Under the pieces are notes generated by a model that saw only the letters and a list, made by a program, of their open reading frames with translations, was not told where the DNA came from and did not search any database. A stretch of DNA of 64,000 nt from an uncultured Pelagibacteraceae bacterium (GTDB lineage Bacteria; Pseudomonadota; Alphaproteobacteria; Pelagibacterales; Pelagibacteraceae): positions 78,816 to 142,815 of the forward strand of contig CACIZU010000001.1 in the NCBI GenBank assembly GCA_902591185.1, given 5' to 3'. Below, in pieces: positions 1 to 9,663 of this stretch. The translations under genes and the position numbers were made by a program. The number at the start of each line of letters is the position of its first letter. The first letter of the stretch is position 1.

Positions 1-875
1 TTATAAAATTTTCCATTCCAAGAATTTACAGAATAAAGAGTCCCTTTCTCTCTTTTCATTATTAGTTTTGGTGTTGGTTTATTTTCATTTACGCTAAAAT
101 AGTATTGTTCAGAGGTATTATGATCAGAAGTATTTATAAAATAAAATTTTTCATCTGAGCTTAGAGCAATGTTTGCAGTAAATGCCTCACTTTTTTCCTC
201 AAAAATTAATTCGTCTTTTACTTTATCGTTATTAATTTCATGTCTGTAAATTTTTCTTGCTCTATGATTTTCATCAAGTTTTGAATAAAAAATATATTTA
301 TCATCTAAGCTAAATATAATACTTCCTGAAGTCTCAGGAATTTCTTTTGATATAATTTTTTTAGTTTTAATGTCTCTTATAAAAATTGTGTAATATTCAG
401 ATCCTTTTATGTCCAAAGAATAGCCAAGTAACTTATCATTATTACTTACTTCTAAATCACCAACGCCAAAATATTCAGTTTTTAATTTATCTTTTTCTTC
501 ATCCCCGTTCCAAATTTCTTCAACTTCATCTGTGTTTATTTTTTTACGTAGTTTAATAGAGTAATTTCCAACTGCTGTAGTTTTAGTCCAATACTTATAG
601 GTGTGATCTTTATAAGGTAAAGACTCGTCATCTAATTTTATTCTTCCTTTAATTTCGTCAAATAATTTTTTTTGTAAATTTTTTGTATTTTTTAAATGGT
701 GATTGGTATAAGAATTTTCTTCATCTAAATATTCTTTAACCTCAGGGTCTAATTTTGTTTTATCTCTTAAAACTTCCAAAATATTTTTTTGATGTATCCA
801 GCTATAATTGTCCTCCCACTTAATATTGTGGCAAGATTTTATCTCTAGTTTTTTTTTAAGATATGGTACTTTCAT
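1..875 (-). CDS. ptrB: Oligopeptidase B (S9A prolyl oligopeptidase family), 5' part, truncated by window edge
   Basis: A reading frame open from an ATG at 873-875 to the left edge gives about 291 residues without a stop. The N-terminal pattern WEDNYSWIH followed by YLDEENSYTNHH matches the start of oligopeptidase B, and the rest looks like the beta-propeller domain. The catalytic Ser-Asp-His domain lies outside the window. The family cleaves short peptides after basic residues, usually in the cytoplasm. Its start is 16 bp from the divergent J-protein gene. The family is fairly sure; the exact S9 subfamily cannot be proved from this half. Confidence 0.8.
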   Translation of the reverse strand, partial: MKVPYLKKKLEIKSCHNIKWEDNYSWIHQKNILEVLRDKTKLDPEVKEYLDEENSYTNHHLKNTKNLQKKLFDEIKGRIKLDDESLPYKDHTYKYWTKTTAVGNYSIKLRKKINTDEVEEIWNGDEEKDKLKTEYFGVGDLEVSNNDKLLGYSLDIKGSEYYTIFIRDIKTKKIISKEIPETSGSIIFSLDDKYIFYSKLDENHRARKIYRHEINNDKVKDELIFEEKSEAFTANIALSSDEKFYFINTSDHNTSEQYYFSVNENKPTPKLIMKREKGTLYSVNSWNGKFY

Positions 876-891
876 TATTTATAGGAAATAT

Positions 892-1395
892 ATGAATATA
901 TTAATTTATACACTGATAATTTTGACTATCTTTTATTTTTTATTGAAATGGTGGGCAAGTGTTTCTTCAAAGAAAATGTTAAAAAGTATAAGGTTATTAA
1001 CAATATTGATCTTAATCATTCTGGCGATTGCTTTTGCTGCAGGTGGTAAAATTTTACTTACATTGCCATTAACCCTCTTAAGCCTTGCACTAGTAAAACT
1101 TAAAGGGCTTTCAGTTTTTCAAATCTTTACATTGTTTAGACTTATTCAAACACTTAGACGATCAGGAAGATTTTCATTTAATCAATCTCAAAATAATAAT
1201 TTAAATACTCTGTCAGTTTCAGAAGCGTACAAAATACTAAATTTAGATATTAATAAAAAACCAACTATAGAATTAGTAAATCGAGCTTATATAAAAATTC
1301 AAAAAAAAATACATCCAGATGTTTCTCCAGAGACATCAAGATTGTCAGCTATTGTTAACCAAGCAAAAGAAATAGTTATTAAAGATATTTCTTAA
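892..1395 (+). CDS. Membrane-anchored J-domain (DnaJ-like) protein
   Basis: A 167-residue protein. I chose the ATG at 892 over an upstream in-frame start at 808, because 808 lies inside the divergent ptrB gene and the protein then begins directly with a membrane segment. Hydrophobic segments lie at about residues 4-19 and 30-65. The C-terminal 50 residues form a short J-domain with the HPD tripeptide at 141-143. J-domains stimulate DnaK ATPase; this topology resembles alphaproteobacterial membrane J-proteins and mitochondrial Pam18. The client is unknown. Its stop codon overlaps that of the convergent glycosyltransferase by 4 bp. Confidence 0.72.
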   Translation: MNILIYTLIILTIFYFLLKWWASVSSKKMLKSIRLLTILILIILAIAFAAGGKILLTLPLTLLSLALVKLKGLSVFQIFTLFRLIQTLRRSGRFSFNQSQNNNLNTLSVSEAYKILNLDINKKPTIELVNRAYIKIQKKIHPDVSPETSRLSAIVNQAKEIVIKDIS

Positions 1396-2354
1396 TTTAA
1401 AATTGATAAAAATTTATTAAATATTTTATCAGGGCTTATCTTATCTTTTCCAAAAGTATTGTGTCTTACAGTTATTTCATCATCTGGTATTATTGGATAC
1501 ATATTTGAACTGTAAGATCCATAAATTAACGGAGTATCAGCCATTAGAGTTATTGTTTTTATTCCTAGGGCAGAAGATAAGTGGCTAAAACTGGAGTCAT
1601 TACAAATTGAAATATTGCAATTTTTTATAACAGGTAAAGTTTCTGCAATTGACAATTTGTCTAAAGGTATACATTTATCTTTAAATTTTGAATTTAATAT
1701 TTCATTTAAAATTTTTTGTTCTTCATTTTTTTTTCCAGTAGCTAAAAAAAACTTACATTTTTTTAGGTTATAAATTTTTTCAATAACTGATAAAAAAGTT
1801 TTTGAAGGTATTCTTTTAGTTGGCCCAGAGCCACCAATTCCAAGAAGTACATTTAGTTCATTTCTGTTTATATTAAATTCTACGATTGCCCTTTCAATTA
1901 AGTTATTACTAATTTGAATTTTAGGATTGTTCACAACTTCAATACCTAAGCTTTTTTTAATCAAATCTTTTGCGGGTTGAGTTATATGTTGATTAGTTTT
2001 TTTAAAAAGGGGGTATTGATAGATTTCATTGATGTTAGCTAATTTTGCAATTAAATTAAACCTTAGGGATGAATTAAAAATAAAGATTTTATCAAATTTA
2101 TATTTTTTTAAATCTTGAGCTAATCTGATACTTCCAATAATACCATTATGTCTTTCATCTTTTTTGTTACTTCTTTCTAAAAAAATTATTTTATCTAAAT
2201 AAGTTGTTCCATTTACATATTGGTCTGCTTTTGAACTTTTTTTTACAAGCAAACTTACTGGCGTACTAAATTTTTTAGAAATTGCTTCAATAAAAGGTAA
2301 AAAAATTACCGTATCTCCAATTCCCATTCTATTTTGAACTGCTAAAATTTTCAT
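1392..2354 (-). CDS. Glycosyltransferase family 9 (heptosyltransferase-like)
   Basis: A 320-residue protein read from the ATG at 2352-2354; an in-frame upstream start at 2411 would run into the divergent aldolase gene. The N-terminus MKILAVQNRMGIGDTV has the typical GT9 GxGD loop. The C-terminal half has GIGGSGPTKRIP and CNDSSFSHLSSALG, the usual nucleotide-sugar-binding signatures of ADP-heptose:LPS heptosyltransferases. The acceptor and sugar cannot be read from sequence; a role in LPS core or another surface glycan is inferred. No other LPS core genes lie next to it. Confidence 0.72.
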   Translation of the reverse strand: MKILAVQNRMGIGDTVIFLPFIEAISKKFSTPVSLLVKKSSKADQYVNGTTYLDKIIFLERSNKKDERHNGIIGSIRLAQDLKKYKFDKIFIFNSSLRFNLIAKLANINEIYQYPLFKKTNQHITQPAKDLIKKSLGIEVVNNPKIQISNNLIERAIVEFNINRNELNVLLGIGGSGPTKRIPSKTFLSVIEKIYNLKKCKFFLATGKKNEEQKILNEILNSKFKDKCIPLDKLSIAETLPVIKNCNISICNDSSFSHLSSALGIKTITLMADTPLIYGSYSSNMYPIIPDDEITVRHNTFGKDKISPDKIFNKFLSILN

Positions 2355-2403
2355 ATTTAATTTATAAACTTTACTAATTGATATTTTTATATAAATTTTA
2401 ATT

Positions 2404-3288
2404 ATGAGCAAAATTAATGGTGTTTATGCGGCTTCAATGTCTATTTTGAACGATGATTTAACATTAAACATCAAAAATACCATTGAACATGCCGAAATGG
2501 TTATTGATCAGGGTTGTCATGGAGTAGCTATCTTTGGTAGCACTGGACAAGCTCAACTTATACCTATTTCAGAAAAGATTGATTTGATAAATAACTTAGC
2601 AATAAGCAAATATAGAGAAAAATATATAATCGGTACAGGTTTGAATTCATTGGGTGAAACTATCAATTTTATGAGAGTGGCTAAATCTCTAAATTTTCAA
2701 AAATTTTTAATTATGCCACCTGCTTACTATAAGTATGGTGATGATGAGGTAATAAAGTTTTATAGCAAAATAGTAGAAGCAATCCCTGAGAGTGAAATTA
2801 TTCTTTATAATTTTGAGAAATTGTGTGGATATAAGTTTAGTGTTGAGTGTATTCAAAAATTAGTAAAAATATTTCCAAAACAGATAGTTGGAGTTAAAGA
2901 TAGTTCTTATAATCTTTTTGAAAATTTAAGAATAGATAATTTTTCAGTTTTACCTGGATCTGAGTCAAAATTATTTAAAGGTCTTAAATTAGGATGTTCA
3001 GGAATTATTACAGCTACATGTAATGCTACTTCTGAATTAGCAAGAAAAGTTTATGATGATTTTCAAGCAGGAAATGAACAAACAGTTAACCAAAAATTGT
3101 GCGATGTTAGAAATATATTTGAAAAATACAATTTAATATCAGGACTTCATACATATTATTCTAAAAAAAATGATTATTATAAAAATGTTTTACCACCACT
3201 AAGCATTCTTAACTCTAAAGATGAAAAGGAGTTAAATGACACCTTAGACAAGCTAAGTTTTTCAATAAAATCTTTAATAGCTGCGTAA
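2404..3288 (+). CDS. DHDPS/N-acetylneuraminate lyase family class I aldolase
   Basis: 294 residues, the normal family length. Family landmarks are the GSTGQ loop at 45-49, Tyr135 in ILYNF and the Schiff-base Lys165 in GVKDSS. These make it a pyruvate-dependent aldolase of the dihydrodipicolinate synthase superfamily. The GTTGE motif of true DapA is replaced by GSTGQ, so it may use another aldehyde; a housekeeping dapA would be expected elsewhere. It is followed after 1 bp by the cyclopropane synthase gene, so the two are probably cotranscribed. The substrate is unknown. Confidence 0.75.
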   Translation: MSKINGVYAASMSILNDDLTLNIKNTIEHAEMVIDQGCHGVAIFGSTGQAQLIPISEKIDLINNLAISKYREKYIIGTGLNSLGETINFMRVAKSLNFQKFLIMPPAYYKYGDDEVIKFYSKIVEAIPESEIILYNFEKLCGYKFSVECIQKLVKIFPKQIVGVKDSSYNLFENLRIDNFSVLPGSESKLFKGLKLGCSGIITATCNATSELARKVYDDFQAGNEQTVNQKLCDVRNIFEKYNLISGLHTYYSKKNDYYKNVLPPLSILNSKDEKELNDTLDKLSFSIKSLIAA

Positions 3289-3289
3289 G

Positions 3290-4480
3290 ATGCAATTAGC
3301 AAGATTTTTAAATACAGTTTTTAAGAAAGATGGCTTTATCTTAGTTGATGCAGATTCAAAAAATTACATCATAGGGACTCCAGAAAATAATAATCCAATT
3401 AAACTTAAAATTTTAAATAAAAAGCTTCATTATAAATTATTATTTCATCCAGATTTATATTTTGGTGAAGCTTATACTGATGGAGATATAGTAATTGAAA
3501 ATGGAAACCTCACGGACTTTTTAGATCTTGCATTAATGAATTTCGGAAGAAATGAACTTAATTTCTTTAGTTATTTAATTAATAGATTGCGGGGATCTTA
3601 TAGATATCTTACTAATTTTAATTTTATAAAAAAATCAAAAATGAACGTATCACATCATTATGATATCTCAGATGATCTTTACGATTTATTTTTAGATCCC
3701 AAAAGACAATATTCATGTGCATATTTTAATAATGAAAATGATTCATTAGAAACAGCACAAAATAATAAGATTCAACACATTATTAAGAAACTAAATATTA
3801 AACCAAATCAAAAAGTGCTTGATATAGGTTGTGGCTGGGGTTCGCTTTCAATAGACATTGCTAAAAGTGCTAATTGTGAAGTTACTGGAATAACATTATC
3901 AGAAAATCAATTTAATTATTGTAACAAAAAAGTAAAAGAACTTAATTTAGAGAATCAATTAACCTTTAAATTAATGGATTATAGAGAGCTAAATGAAAAA
4001 TTTGATAGAATAGTAAGTGTTGGAATGTTTGAACACGTAGGTAGAAAATTTTATAAAAAATTTTTTACCCAAGTAGAAAAATTACTTAATGATGACGGGA
4101 TTTCTTTAATTCATACTATAGGATCTGTGAATCCACCAAGAGACCCGCACCCTTGGATAACAAAGTATATTTTTCCAGGTGGATACACTCCAAGTTTGAG
4201 TGAAGTCACTACCCCAATTGAAAAAGCTGGATTAATTGTAGCAGATATTGAGGTATTAAAACTTCATTATTCTCACACACTTAGACATTGGAAAGAAAAT
4301 TGTATTAATAATAAAGAAAAAATTATTGAAATGTTTGATGAAAAATTTTTTAGAATGTGGGAATTTTATTTAACAGGATGTGAAATGGCATTCAAATGGG
4401 GAGATCAGGTTGTATATCAATTTCAATTAACAAAAAATTATACATCGACACCTATTACAAGAGACTATATTTATCAATAA
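3290..4480 (+). CDS. cfa: Cyclopropane-fatty-acyl-phospholipid synthase
   Basis: 396 residues. The class I SAM-binding motif VLDIGCGWGS lies at 176-185. The family active-site region is present: HHYDIS at 122-127 and YSCAYF at 141-146, whose cysteine corresponds to the bicarbonate-site cysteine of E. coli Cfa. The enzyme transfers a methylene group from SAM to the cis double bond of membrane phospholipid acyl chains, at the inner face of the cytoplasmic membrane. It begins 1 bp after the aldolase stop. It is assigned with confidence to the CFA/mycolic acid synthase family; exact acyl product unknown. Confidence 0.88.
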   Translation: MQLARFLNTVFKKDGFILVDADSKNYIIGTPENNNPIKLKILNKKLHYKLLFHPDLYFGEAYTDGDIVIENGNLTDFLDLALMNFGRNELNFFSYLINRLRGSYRYLTNFNFIKKSKMNVSHHYDISDDLYDLFLDPKRQYSCAYFNNENDSLETAQNNKIQHIIKKLNIKPNQKVLDIGCGWGSLSIDIAKSANCEVTGITLSENQFNYCNKKVKELNLENQLTFKLMDYRELNEKFDRIVSVGMFEHVGRKFYKKFFTQVEKLLNDDGISLIHTIGSVNPPRDPHPWITKYIFPGGYTPSLSEVTTPIEKAGLIVADIEVLKLHYSHTLRHWKENCINNKEKIIEMFDEKFFRMWEFYLTGCEMAFKWGDQVVYQFQLTKNYTSTPITRDYIYQ

Positions 4481-4508
4481 ATTATTGATAGAAATAAATC
4501 TCTTGAAC

Positions 4509-5717
4509 ATGAAAAAAACAAAAAAAAAATCCAAAAAAATTAAAACTCGAGTTAAAAAAAAAAGTAATAAAAGATTTAAACCTAGAAAAAAAAAAATAAA
4601 AAAAGTTAGATCTAAGTTAAGATTTTCTAAAATTAAAAAAATAAGAAAAATTAGATTTAAGTCTAAAATTAATAAATCAAAAAAAAAAATTAAAACTTTA
4701 ACAGTCAAAAAACTAAAAAAAGAAAACTTTATTTTAAAAATAATAAATTTTCAAAATTCTATAAAATCTGAAATTAATTTTAAAATAAATTTTGGTATTG
4801 AAAAATATATTCAAGCATTCTTTGATAAAATTGCTAATACAATATCACAGTATAAAATAATTAAAAAAGATGAGTTGCGAAGAATAAAAATAGAGAAACA
4901 AGAAAAAGAAAGATTAGAAAAAATTAAACTTGAAAATGAAAAACGAAAAGAAGAAGAATTAAAGACTAAGTTAAAAGAACAAACTTTAAAAGAAGAAATT
5001 AAGCTAGAGAAACAAAGAGCTCGAGATATAAAATTATTTTTAAGAAAAGAGCAAGCTTTATTAAGAATTGAACAAGCTGAAAAGCAAAAACAATTTTTAA
5101 AACAATTAAGATTAGAAAAACAAATAGAGAAATTTAGAGTTAGAGAAGTAAAAGAATTAGAAAAACTTGAAAGAATATCGCTTAAAGAAAAAAGAGATGA
5201 TTATGCTGGTCTTCAACAAAGAATAGAAAAATTAAAAGAAAAATATCGAATAATTAGAGATCAAAAAATAAGAGAAAGAGTTGAAGCTTTAGGAGTAAAA
5301 ATACAAGGTGATGAGGATAGAGAAACTTTATTACAAAAAGAAAAAGAATACACAATTGCAAGACAAAAAATTGAATTTGCACTTGAGAGTTTTTATCGAA
5401 GCGCAAGCAGTTTAGTGTTTCAATTAAATAAAAGACATTTAACTAGACACATGTCGATTTTCAGATGTATCGATAGAAGATTTGAAACAGGAGAAATTTT
5501 TGTCAAATGGGATGAGACAACAGATGAAGAGTGGTTATTATTAATTTATATAAAAAACAATTCACCTGATGAAGGAATAGTTATCGAAGATAAAACAAAT
5601 CCTGAAAAAAATACTTCCCATGAGTTCAAAAATAACGAAATCTTTAAAGCTTCAGACACAATGGTAGACGCACTAACGCAATTAATTGCTAGAAAAAGAT
5701 CAAAAAATAATAATTAA
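4509..5717 (+). CDS. Lysine-rich, coiled-coil protein of unknown function
   Basis: 402 residues from the ATG at 4509; a TTG at 4485 is a possible alternative start. I do not recognise the family. The first 75 residues are mostly Lys/Arg with few acidic residues, resembling a histone H1-like tail. Residues about 120-280 are a charged, Leu/Ile-periodic coiled coil rich in EKQ. The last about 110 residues are more normal in composition (for example FRCIDRRFETGEIFVKWDE) and probably fold. There is no signal peptide. It lies 28 bp after cfa and 31 bp before a small membrane protein. A nucleic-acid- or membrane-binding tail is only a guess. Confidence 0.6.
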   Translation: MKKTKKKSKKIKTRVKKKSNKRFKPRKKKIKKVRSKLRFSKIKKIRKIRFKSKINKSKKKIKTLTVKKLKKENFILKIINFQNSIKSEINFKINFGIEKYIQAFFDKIANTISQYKIIKKDELRRIKIEKQEKERLEKIKLENEKRKEEELKTKLKEQTLKEEIKLEKQRARDIKLFLRKEQALLRIEQAEKQKQFLKQLRLEKQIEKFRVREVKELEKLERISLKEKRDDYAGLQQRIEKLKEKYRIIRDQKIRERVEALGVKIQGDEDRETLLQKEKEYTIARQKIEFALESFYRSASSLVFQLNKRHLTRHMSIFRCIDRRFETGEIFVKWDETTDEEWLLLIYIKNNSPDEGIVIEDKTNPEKNTSHEFKNNEIFKASDTMVDALTQLIARKRSKNNN

Positions 5718-5748
5718 ATTTTCTTACTTAATTAAGTAATATTTAAAA

Positions 5749-6042
5749 ATGTTTTTTGGCTCCATAACAATTGTAGTTTTGTTTTTGATATTACAATATA
5801 TTCTTGCTTGGATAAGATATTTTAACAATTTAGATCCCAGATTAGGTAATTCAACTTGGAGATGGAGCTATGATTATCAAGTTATAGGTAAAAGAGATAT
5901 TTCAGATTTAGATGATAGAGCTTTTATAAGGTTAAGAAGAAAAAAAAATAAAATTATTACTTTTATGTACTTAGTTTTAATGATTATGTTTATTGCCTCA
6001 ATGTCTTTATTAAGTAAATTTTTATTATTTTTTCTTGATTAA
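5749..6042 (+). CDS. Small two-helix membrane protein, unknown
   Basis: 97 residues. A hydrophobic helix at about 3-22 and another at about 73-96 flank a polar middle (WRWSYDYQVIG, then DISDLDDRAFIRLRRKK), so both ends are probably in the membrane with a short cytoplasmic hairpin region. I do not recognise the family. It follows the lysine-rich coiled-coil gene by 31 bp and may be translated from the same transcript. A 136-bp gap with no clear structure separates it from tldD. Confidence 0.55.
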   Translation: MFFGSITIVVLFLILQYILAWIRYFNNLDPRLGNSTWRWSYDYQVIGKRDISDLDDRAFIRLRRKKNKIITFMYLVLMIMFIASMSLLSKFLLFFLD

Positions 6043-6178
6043 TTTTTGAGCTACAAATTTTACAAGAATTATTAAAATATACTTTCATTACTTTTAATTA
6101 GATAGCTATTAGATTAACTTTTGTACAAGCATAAAATCTTCCATTGAAAATTATACATAAACTACTATTTAAGCTTAA

Positions 6179-7591
6179 ATGAGTAATTTTTTCGATAAAT
6201 CAGATTTAACAAGAAAAGATGTAGACAACATTGTATCCGACACTTTAAAAAATTGTGATGATGGCGAATTATATTTCGAAGACTTAAAATCAGAGTCAAT
6301 TTTATTAGATGATAATAAAATTAAAAGCTCAAATTATAGTTCTGATTTAGGTTTTGGTTTTAGAGCTATTTCTAATGAAGTAGTTGCCTATTCTCACTCT
6401 AATGAAATTTCAAAAGATTCATTAAAAAGTTCTTCTGAAAATCTAAAATCTACTCTTAAATCAAGTAAAGGAACTTATAATCATGAAATTCCCAAAACTA
6501 ATAATAAATTTTATGAAGATATTAACCCAATAGAGCAAAAGTCACTAGATTCAAAATTAGAAGTTTTAAATAAAGTGAATGACTACTTACGTAAAAAAGA
6601 TTCCACAGTTAAACAGGTAACGGCAAGTTTTAGTGGAGAACAAAAATCTATTGAAATTATACGTTCTAGTGGCGAAGCTTTAACTGATGTTCGTCCACTT
6701 ATTAGATTTAATGTTTCGGTAATGCTTGAAAAAAATGGAAGAAAAGAAACAGGTGTTTATGGTATCGGTGGTAGACAGTCTTATGATGATTATTTAAAAA
6801 ATGATAATTGGAAAAATGTTTGTGAGGAGGCATTAAGGATTGCCTCAGTTAACTTGGATAGTAAACCAGCTCCAGCAGGTGAAATGAAAGTAGTTCTAGG
6901 ACCCGGTTGGCCTGCAATTTTAATTCATGAAGCTATTGGACACGGTTTAGAAGGAGATTTTAATAGAAAAAAAACATCTGCATTTCATGATTTAATGGGC
7001 CAAAAGGTTGCAAGTGAAGGTGTCACGATTGTAGATGATGGAACTATAGATAAAAGAAGAGGAAGTCTAACAATAGATGACGAGGGCACTCCTACAGAAA
7101 GAACAGTTCTAATCGAAAATGGAATTTTAAAAAATTTTATGCAAGACAGATTAAATGCAAGATTAATGAACACTAGATCTACAGGAAGTGGCAGAAGAGA
7201 AAACTATAAACATATCGTATTACCTAGAATGAGAAATACAATGATGTTAAGCGGTAAACAAACTCAAGAAGAAATGATTAAGTCAGTTGATAAAGGTATT
7301 TTTGCTGTGAGTTTTGGTGGTGGACAAGTCGATATTACATCTGGAAAATTTGTATTCAATTGTACAGAGGCATATGAAATAAATAATGGAAAAATTGGAT
7401 CACCAATTAAAGGAGCAACACTTGTAGGAGATGGTCCTTCAATTTTAAAAGAAGTGTCAATGGTAGGTAATGACATGATGATGGATCCAGGTATTGGAAC
7501 TTGTGGTAAAGCAGGTCAGGGAGTACCAGTAGGAGTGGCCCAACCCTCAATCTTAATAAATAAAATGACTGTAGGTGGAACAAAACTTTAG
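6179..7591 (+). CDS. tldD: Metalloprotease TldD
   Basis: 470 residues, the full family length. The zinc-binding HEAIGH motif is at 250-255 and is followed by the conserved GHGLEGDF stretch. TldD forms a heterodimer with PmbA (TldE) that degrades unfolded peptides and matures certain modified peptides; in that complex TldD holds the metal site. pmbA follows directly, starting 3 bp after the stop. Assignment is secure; the physiological substrate here is unknown. Confidence 0.93.
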   Translation: MSNFFDKSDLTRKDVDNIVSDTLKNCDDGELYFEDLKSESILLDDNKIKSSNYSSDLGFGFRAISNEVVAYSHSNEISKDSLKSSSENLKSTLKSSKGTYNHEIPKTNNKFYEDINPIEQKSLDSKLEVLNKVNDYLRKKDSTVKQVTASFSGEQKSIEIIRSSGEALTDVRPLIRFNVSVMLEKNGRKETGVYGIGGRQSYDDYLKNDNWKNVCEEALRIASVNLDSKPAPAGEMKVVLGPGWPAILIHEAIGHGLEGDFNRKKTSAFHDLMGQKVASEGVTIVDDGTIDKRRGSLTIDDEGTPTERTVLIENGILKNFMQDRLNARLMNTRSTGSGRRENYKHIVLPRMRNTMMLSGKQTQEEMIKSVDKGIFAVSFGGGQVDITSGKFVFNCTEAYEINNGKIGSPIKGATLVGDGPSILKEVSMVGNDMMMDPGIGTCGKAGQGVPVGVAQPSILINKMTVGGTKL

Positions 7592-7594
7592 ATA

Positions 7595-8911
7595 ATGGTT
7601 AAAAATCAAGAATATTTAAAATCTAAAGCGTCTTATTGTTTAGAACTTTCAAAAAAATTGGGCGCAACAGATGCAAGTGTAACGGTTGGAAATTCTATCT
7701 CAGAAACTGTTAATTTTAGAAATAAAGTTTTAGATGAGTCTAATAGATCTGATAGTCTTGCAATTAGTGTTGAAACATACATTGGTAAAAAAAAATCTTC
7801 AATATCATCATCAAATTTATTAGATGAAAATTTAAAAACGTTAATTGAAAAATGTTATGAAACTACAAAAATTACACCAGAGGATGAATTTAACTCTTTG
7901 CCTGATCAAAATTTGCTTGCAAAAGAAATCAAAGAATTAAATTTATATGATAAGTCACATTTAGAAAATGATAAAAAAATTGATTACTTAAAAGAATTGG
8001 AAGATACAGCTTCTAAAGATGAAAAAATTGTAAATACAGAGTCGAGTTTTTCAGAAAATAAAGCAAATTTCATTTTAGCAAACAGTGATGGCTTTTGTAA
8101 TGGTTACAAATCTTCATCATTTACTGCATCTTGTGTAACTATTGCAAAAGACGAAAAAAGTATGGAAAGAGATTATGAGTTTACAAGCAGATGTCATTTA
8201 AATGATATTGTTGATCCTAAAAATTTAGGAAAAATCGCAGCCGATCAAACAATAAAAAAACTTAGTCCGAAAAAAATTGGAAGTGAAAAAATAAGTATTA
8301 TTTTTGACAAAAGAATATCAAAGGCTTTTTTAAGTTCTTTTGCGGGCGCCATTTCTTCTTCATTAATTGCAAGAGGAACTTCATTTCTTAAAGATAAAAT
8401 AGATCAACAAATTTTTCCTAGTTCAATCAATATTATAGATAAGCCTGATTTGATTAAAGGTATAGGTTCGCAGTGTTTTGATTCTGAAGGAGTTAAATCA
8501 GAAACTCTAAATTTAGTAAAAAGTGGAATTCTTAATAATTACTTAGTTGATACTTACAATGGAAAAAAATTAAATTTAAAATCTAATGGGAGAAAAGATG
8601 GTAGTACTAATCTTTATTTTGAAAATGGAAAAATGAGCTATGAAGAATTAATAAATATTAATTCTAGGAGTTTGTACATTACAGAGACGATTGGGCACGG
8701 GACCAATCTTGTAACGGGAGATTATTCTGTGGGAGCAAATGGTTTTTTAGTTGAAAATGGAGAGTTTAAATATCCTGTTAGTGAAATAACTATTGCTGGA
8801 AATTTTAAAGACATGTTTAAAAACTTAATTTTAGCCAATGATTTAGATTTTAAATATTCTGTCAATTCGCCTACTATGATAATTGAAGGAATGACGGTTG
8901 CTGGAAAATGA
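7595..8911 (+). CDS. pmbA: TldE/PmbA, non-catalytic partner of TldD
   Basis: 438 residues, homologous to TldD but without the HExxxH zinc motif. C-terminal blocks such as SRSLYITETIGHGTN and TGDYSVGANGFLVENG are typical of the PmbA/TldE family. It is expected to form the TldD-TldE protease heterodimer in the cytoplasm. It lies 3 bp downstream of tldD, so the subunits are very likely coexpressed. The convergent gene ends 19 bp downstream. Confidence 0.92.
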   Translation: MVKNQEYLKSKASYCLELSKKLGATDASVTVGNSISETVNFRNKVLDESNRSDSLAISVETYIGKKKSSISSSNLLDENLKTLIEKCYETTKITPEDEFNSLPDQNLLAKEIKELNLYDKSHLENDKKIDYLKELEDTASKDEKIVNTESSFSENKANFILANSDGFCNGYKSSSFTASCVTIAKDEKSMERDYEFTSRCHLNDIVDPKNLGKIAADQTIKKLSPKKIGSEKISIIFDKRISKAFLSSFAGAISSSLIARGTSFLKDKIDQQIFPSSINIIDKPDLIKGIGSQCFDSEGVKSETLNLVKSGILNNYLVDTYNGKKLNLKSNGRKDGSTNLYFENGKMSYEELININSRSLYITETIGHGTNLVTGDYSVGANGFLVENGEFKYPVSEITIAGNFKDMFKNLILANDLDFKYSVNSPTMIIEGMTVAGK

Positions 8912-8930
8912 GTAGCATAAAAAAATAGAT

Positions 8931-9611
8931 TTATTCAAAATTTTTGACTCTATATTCCCAATTTCCCATTCTTGAATATTCAACTTTTAATATTAATGCA
9001 TTTGTTTTATTAAACCAAATATCAAAGTTTAATCTTTTGTCTTTAGATATAGACTTATCTTTCGAAGTTAATTTAAAATGCTCCACATCATAAGATTTAC
9101 CATAAAGTTCTATTTTTTCTTTTCCAACAAATGTGACCACCTGTTCTTTAATGCTTCCAGATATTGGACTTATTTGACTATTTGATTGTAATATTTTGTG
9201 GTTCCACCAATTTCCAATTACATTTTCTGTTGATGCTTTGCCGGTGTAAGACGAACCTTTAATATCATATTCATTAGTTTGCTTATTTAATTTAAGTTCT
9301 ACATATTTATTTTTTTTATTTTGACGGGTTTTTGAGTTAAAAGAAATTAATTTATCCTTGATATATTTTTCTTCACCATATCCTTCTACTTCAAAAATAG
9401 TTGCACCAAATAGTTTGACTGTAAATTTATATTGATTCGTGACAGTTGTTTTGTCCGAGTCTTTTGTAAAAAAATAATAATTATAACCTATAACTTCTCC
9501 ATCTCTTAAAATTTCCATTTCAATTTTATTAAATTTATTATAGTGAGCCATATGTGCGTCACTATTAAATGAATACATTAAGAAAAATATGAATAATAAA
9601 AATTTTTTCAT
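8931..9611 (-). CDS. Secreted DUF6134-type protein
   Basis: 226 residues. The N-terminus is a clear signal peptide (MKKFLLFIFFLMYSFNSDAH), so the protein is exported. The mature part is beta-rich with alternating polar/hydrophobic strands and a C-terminal WFNKTNALILKVEYSRMG, which I associate with the alphaproteobacterial DUF6134 family of periplasmic proteins. Function unknown. It is divergent from the YczE-like gene, 52 bp away, and convergent with pmbA. The signal peptide is certain; the family name is recalled, not searched. Confidence 0.6.
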   Translation of the reverse strand: MKKFLLFIFFLMYSFNSDAHMAHYNKFNKIEMEILRDGEVIGYNYYFFTKDSDKTTVTNQYKFTVKLFGATIFEVEGYGEEKYIKDKLISFNSKTRQNKKNKYVELKLNKQTNEYDIKGSSYTGKASTENVIGNWWNHKILQSNSQISPISGSIKEQVVTFVGKEKIELYGKSYDVEHFKLTSKDKSISKDKRLNFDIWFNKTNALILKVEYSRMGNWEYRVKNFE

Positions 9612-9663
9612 AAGATCATTACTTTAATAGACTTTAATTTTAAAAGAAGTAATTTATTTAAAA

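Noticed and set aside
4427..4708. 93-aa minus-strand ORF rich in Leu/Phe/Ile
   Set aside because: It is the reverse complement of the lysine-rich A-tract coding region; AAA codons read as TTT give a false hydrophobic protein.
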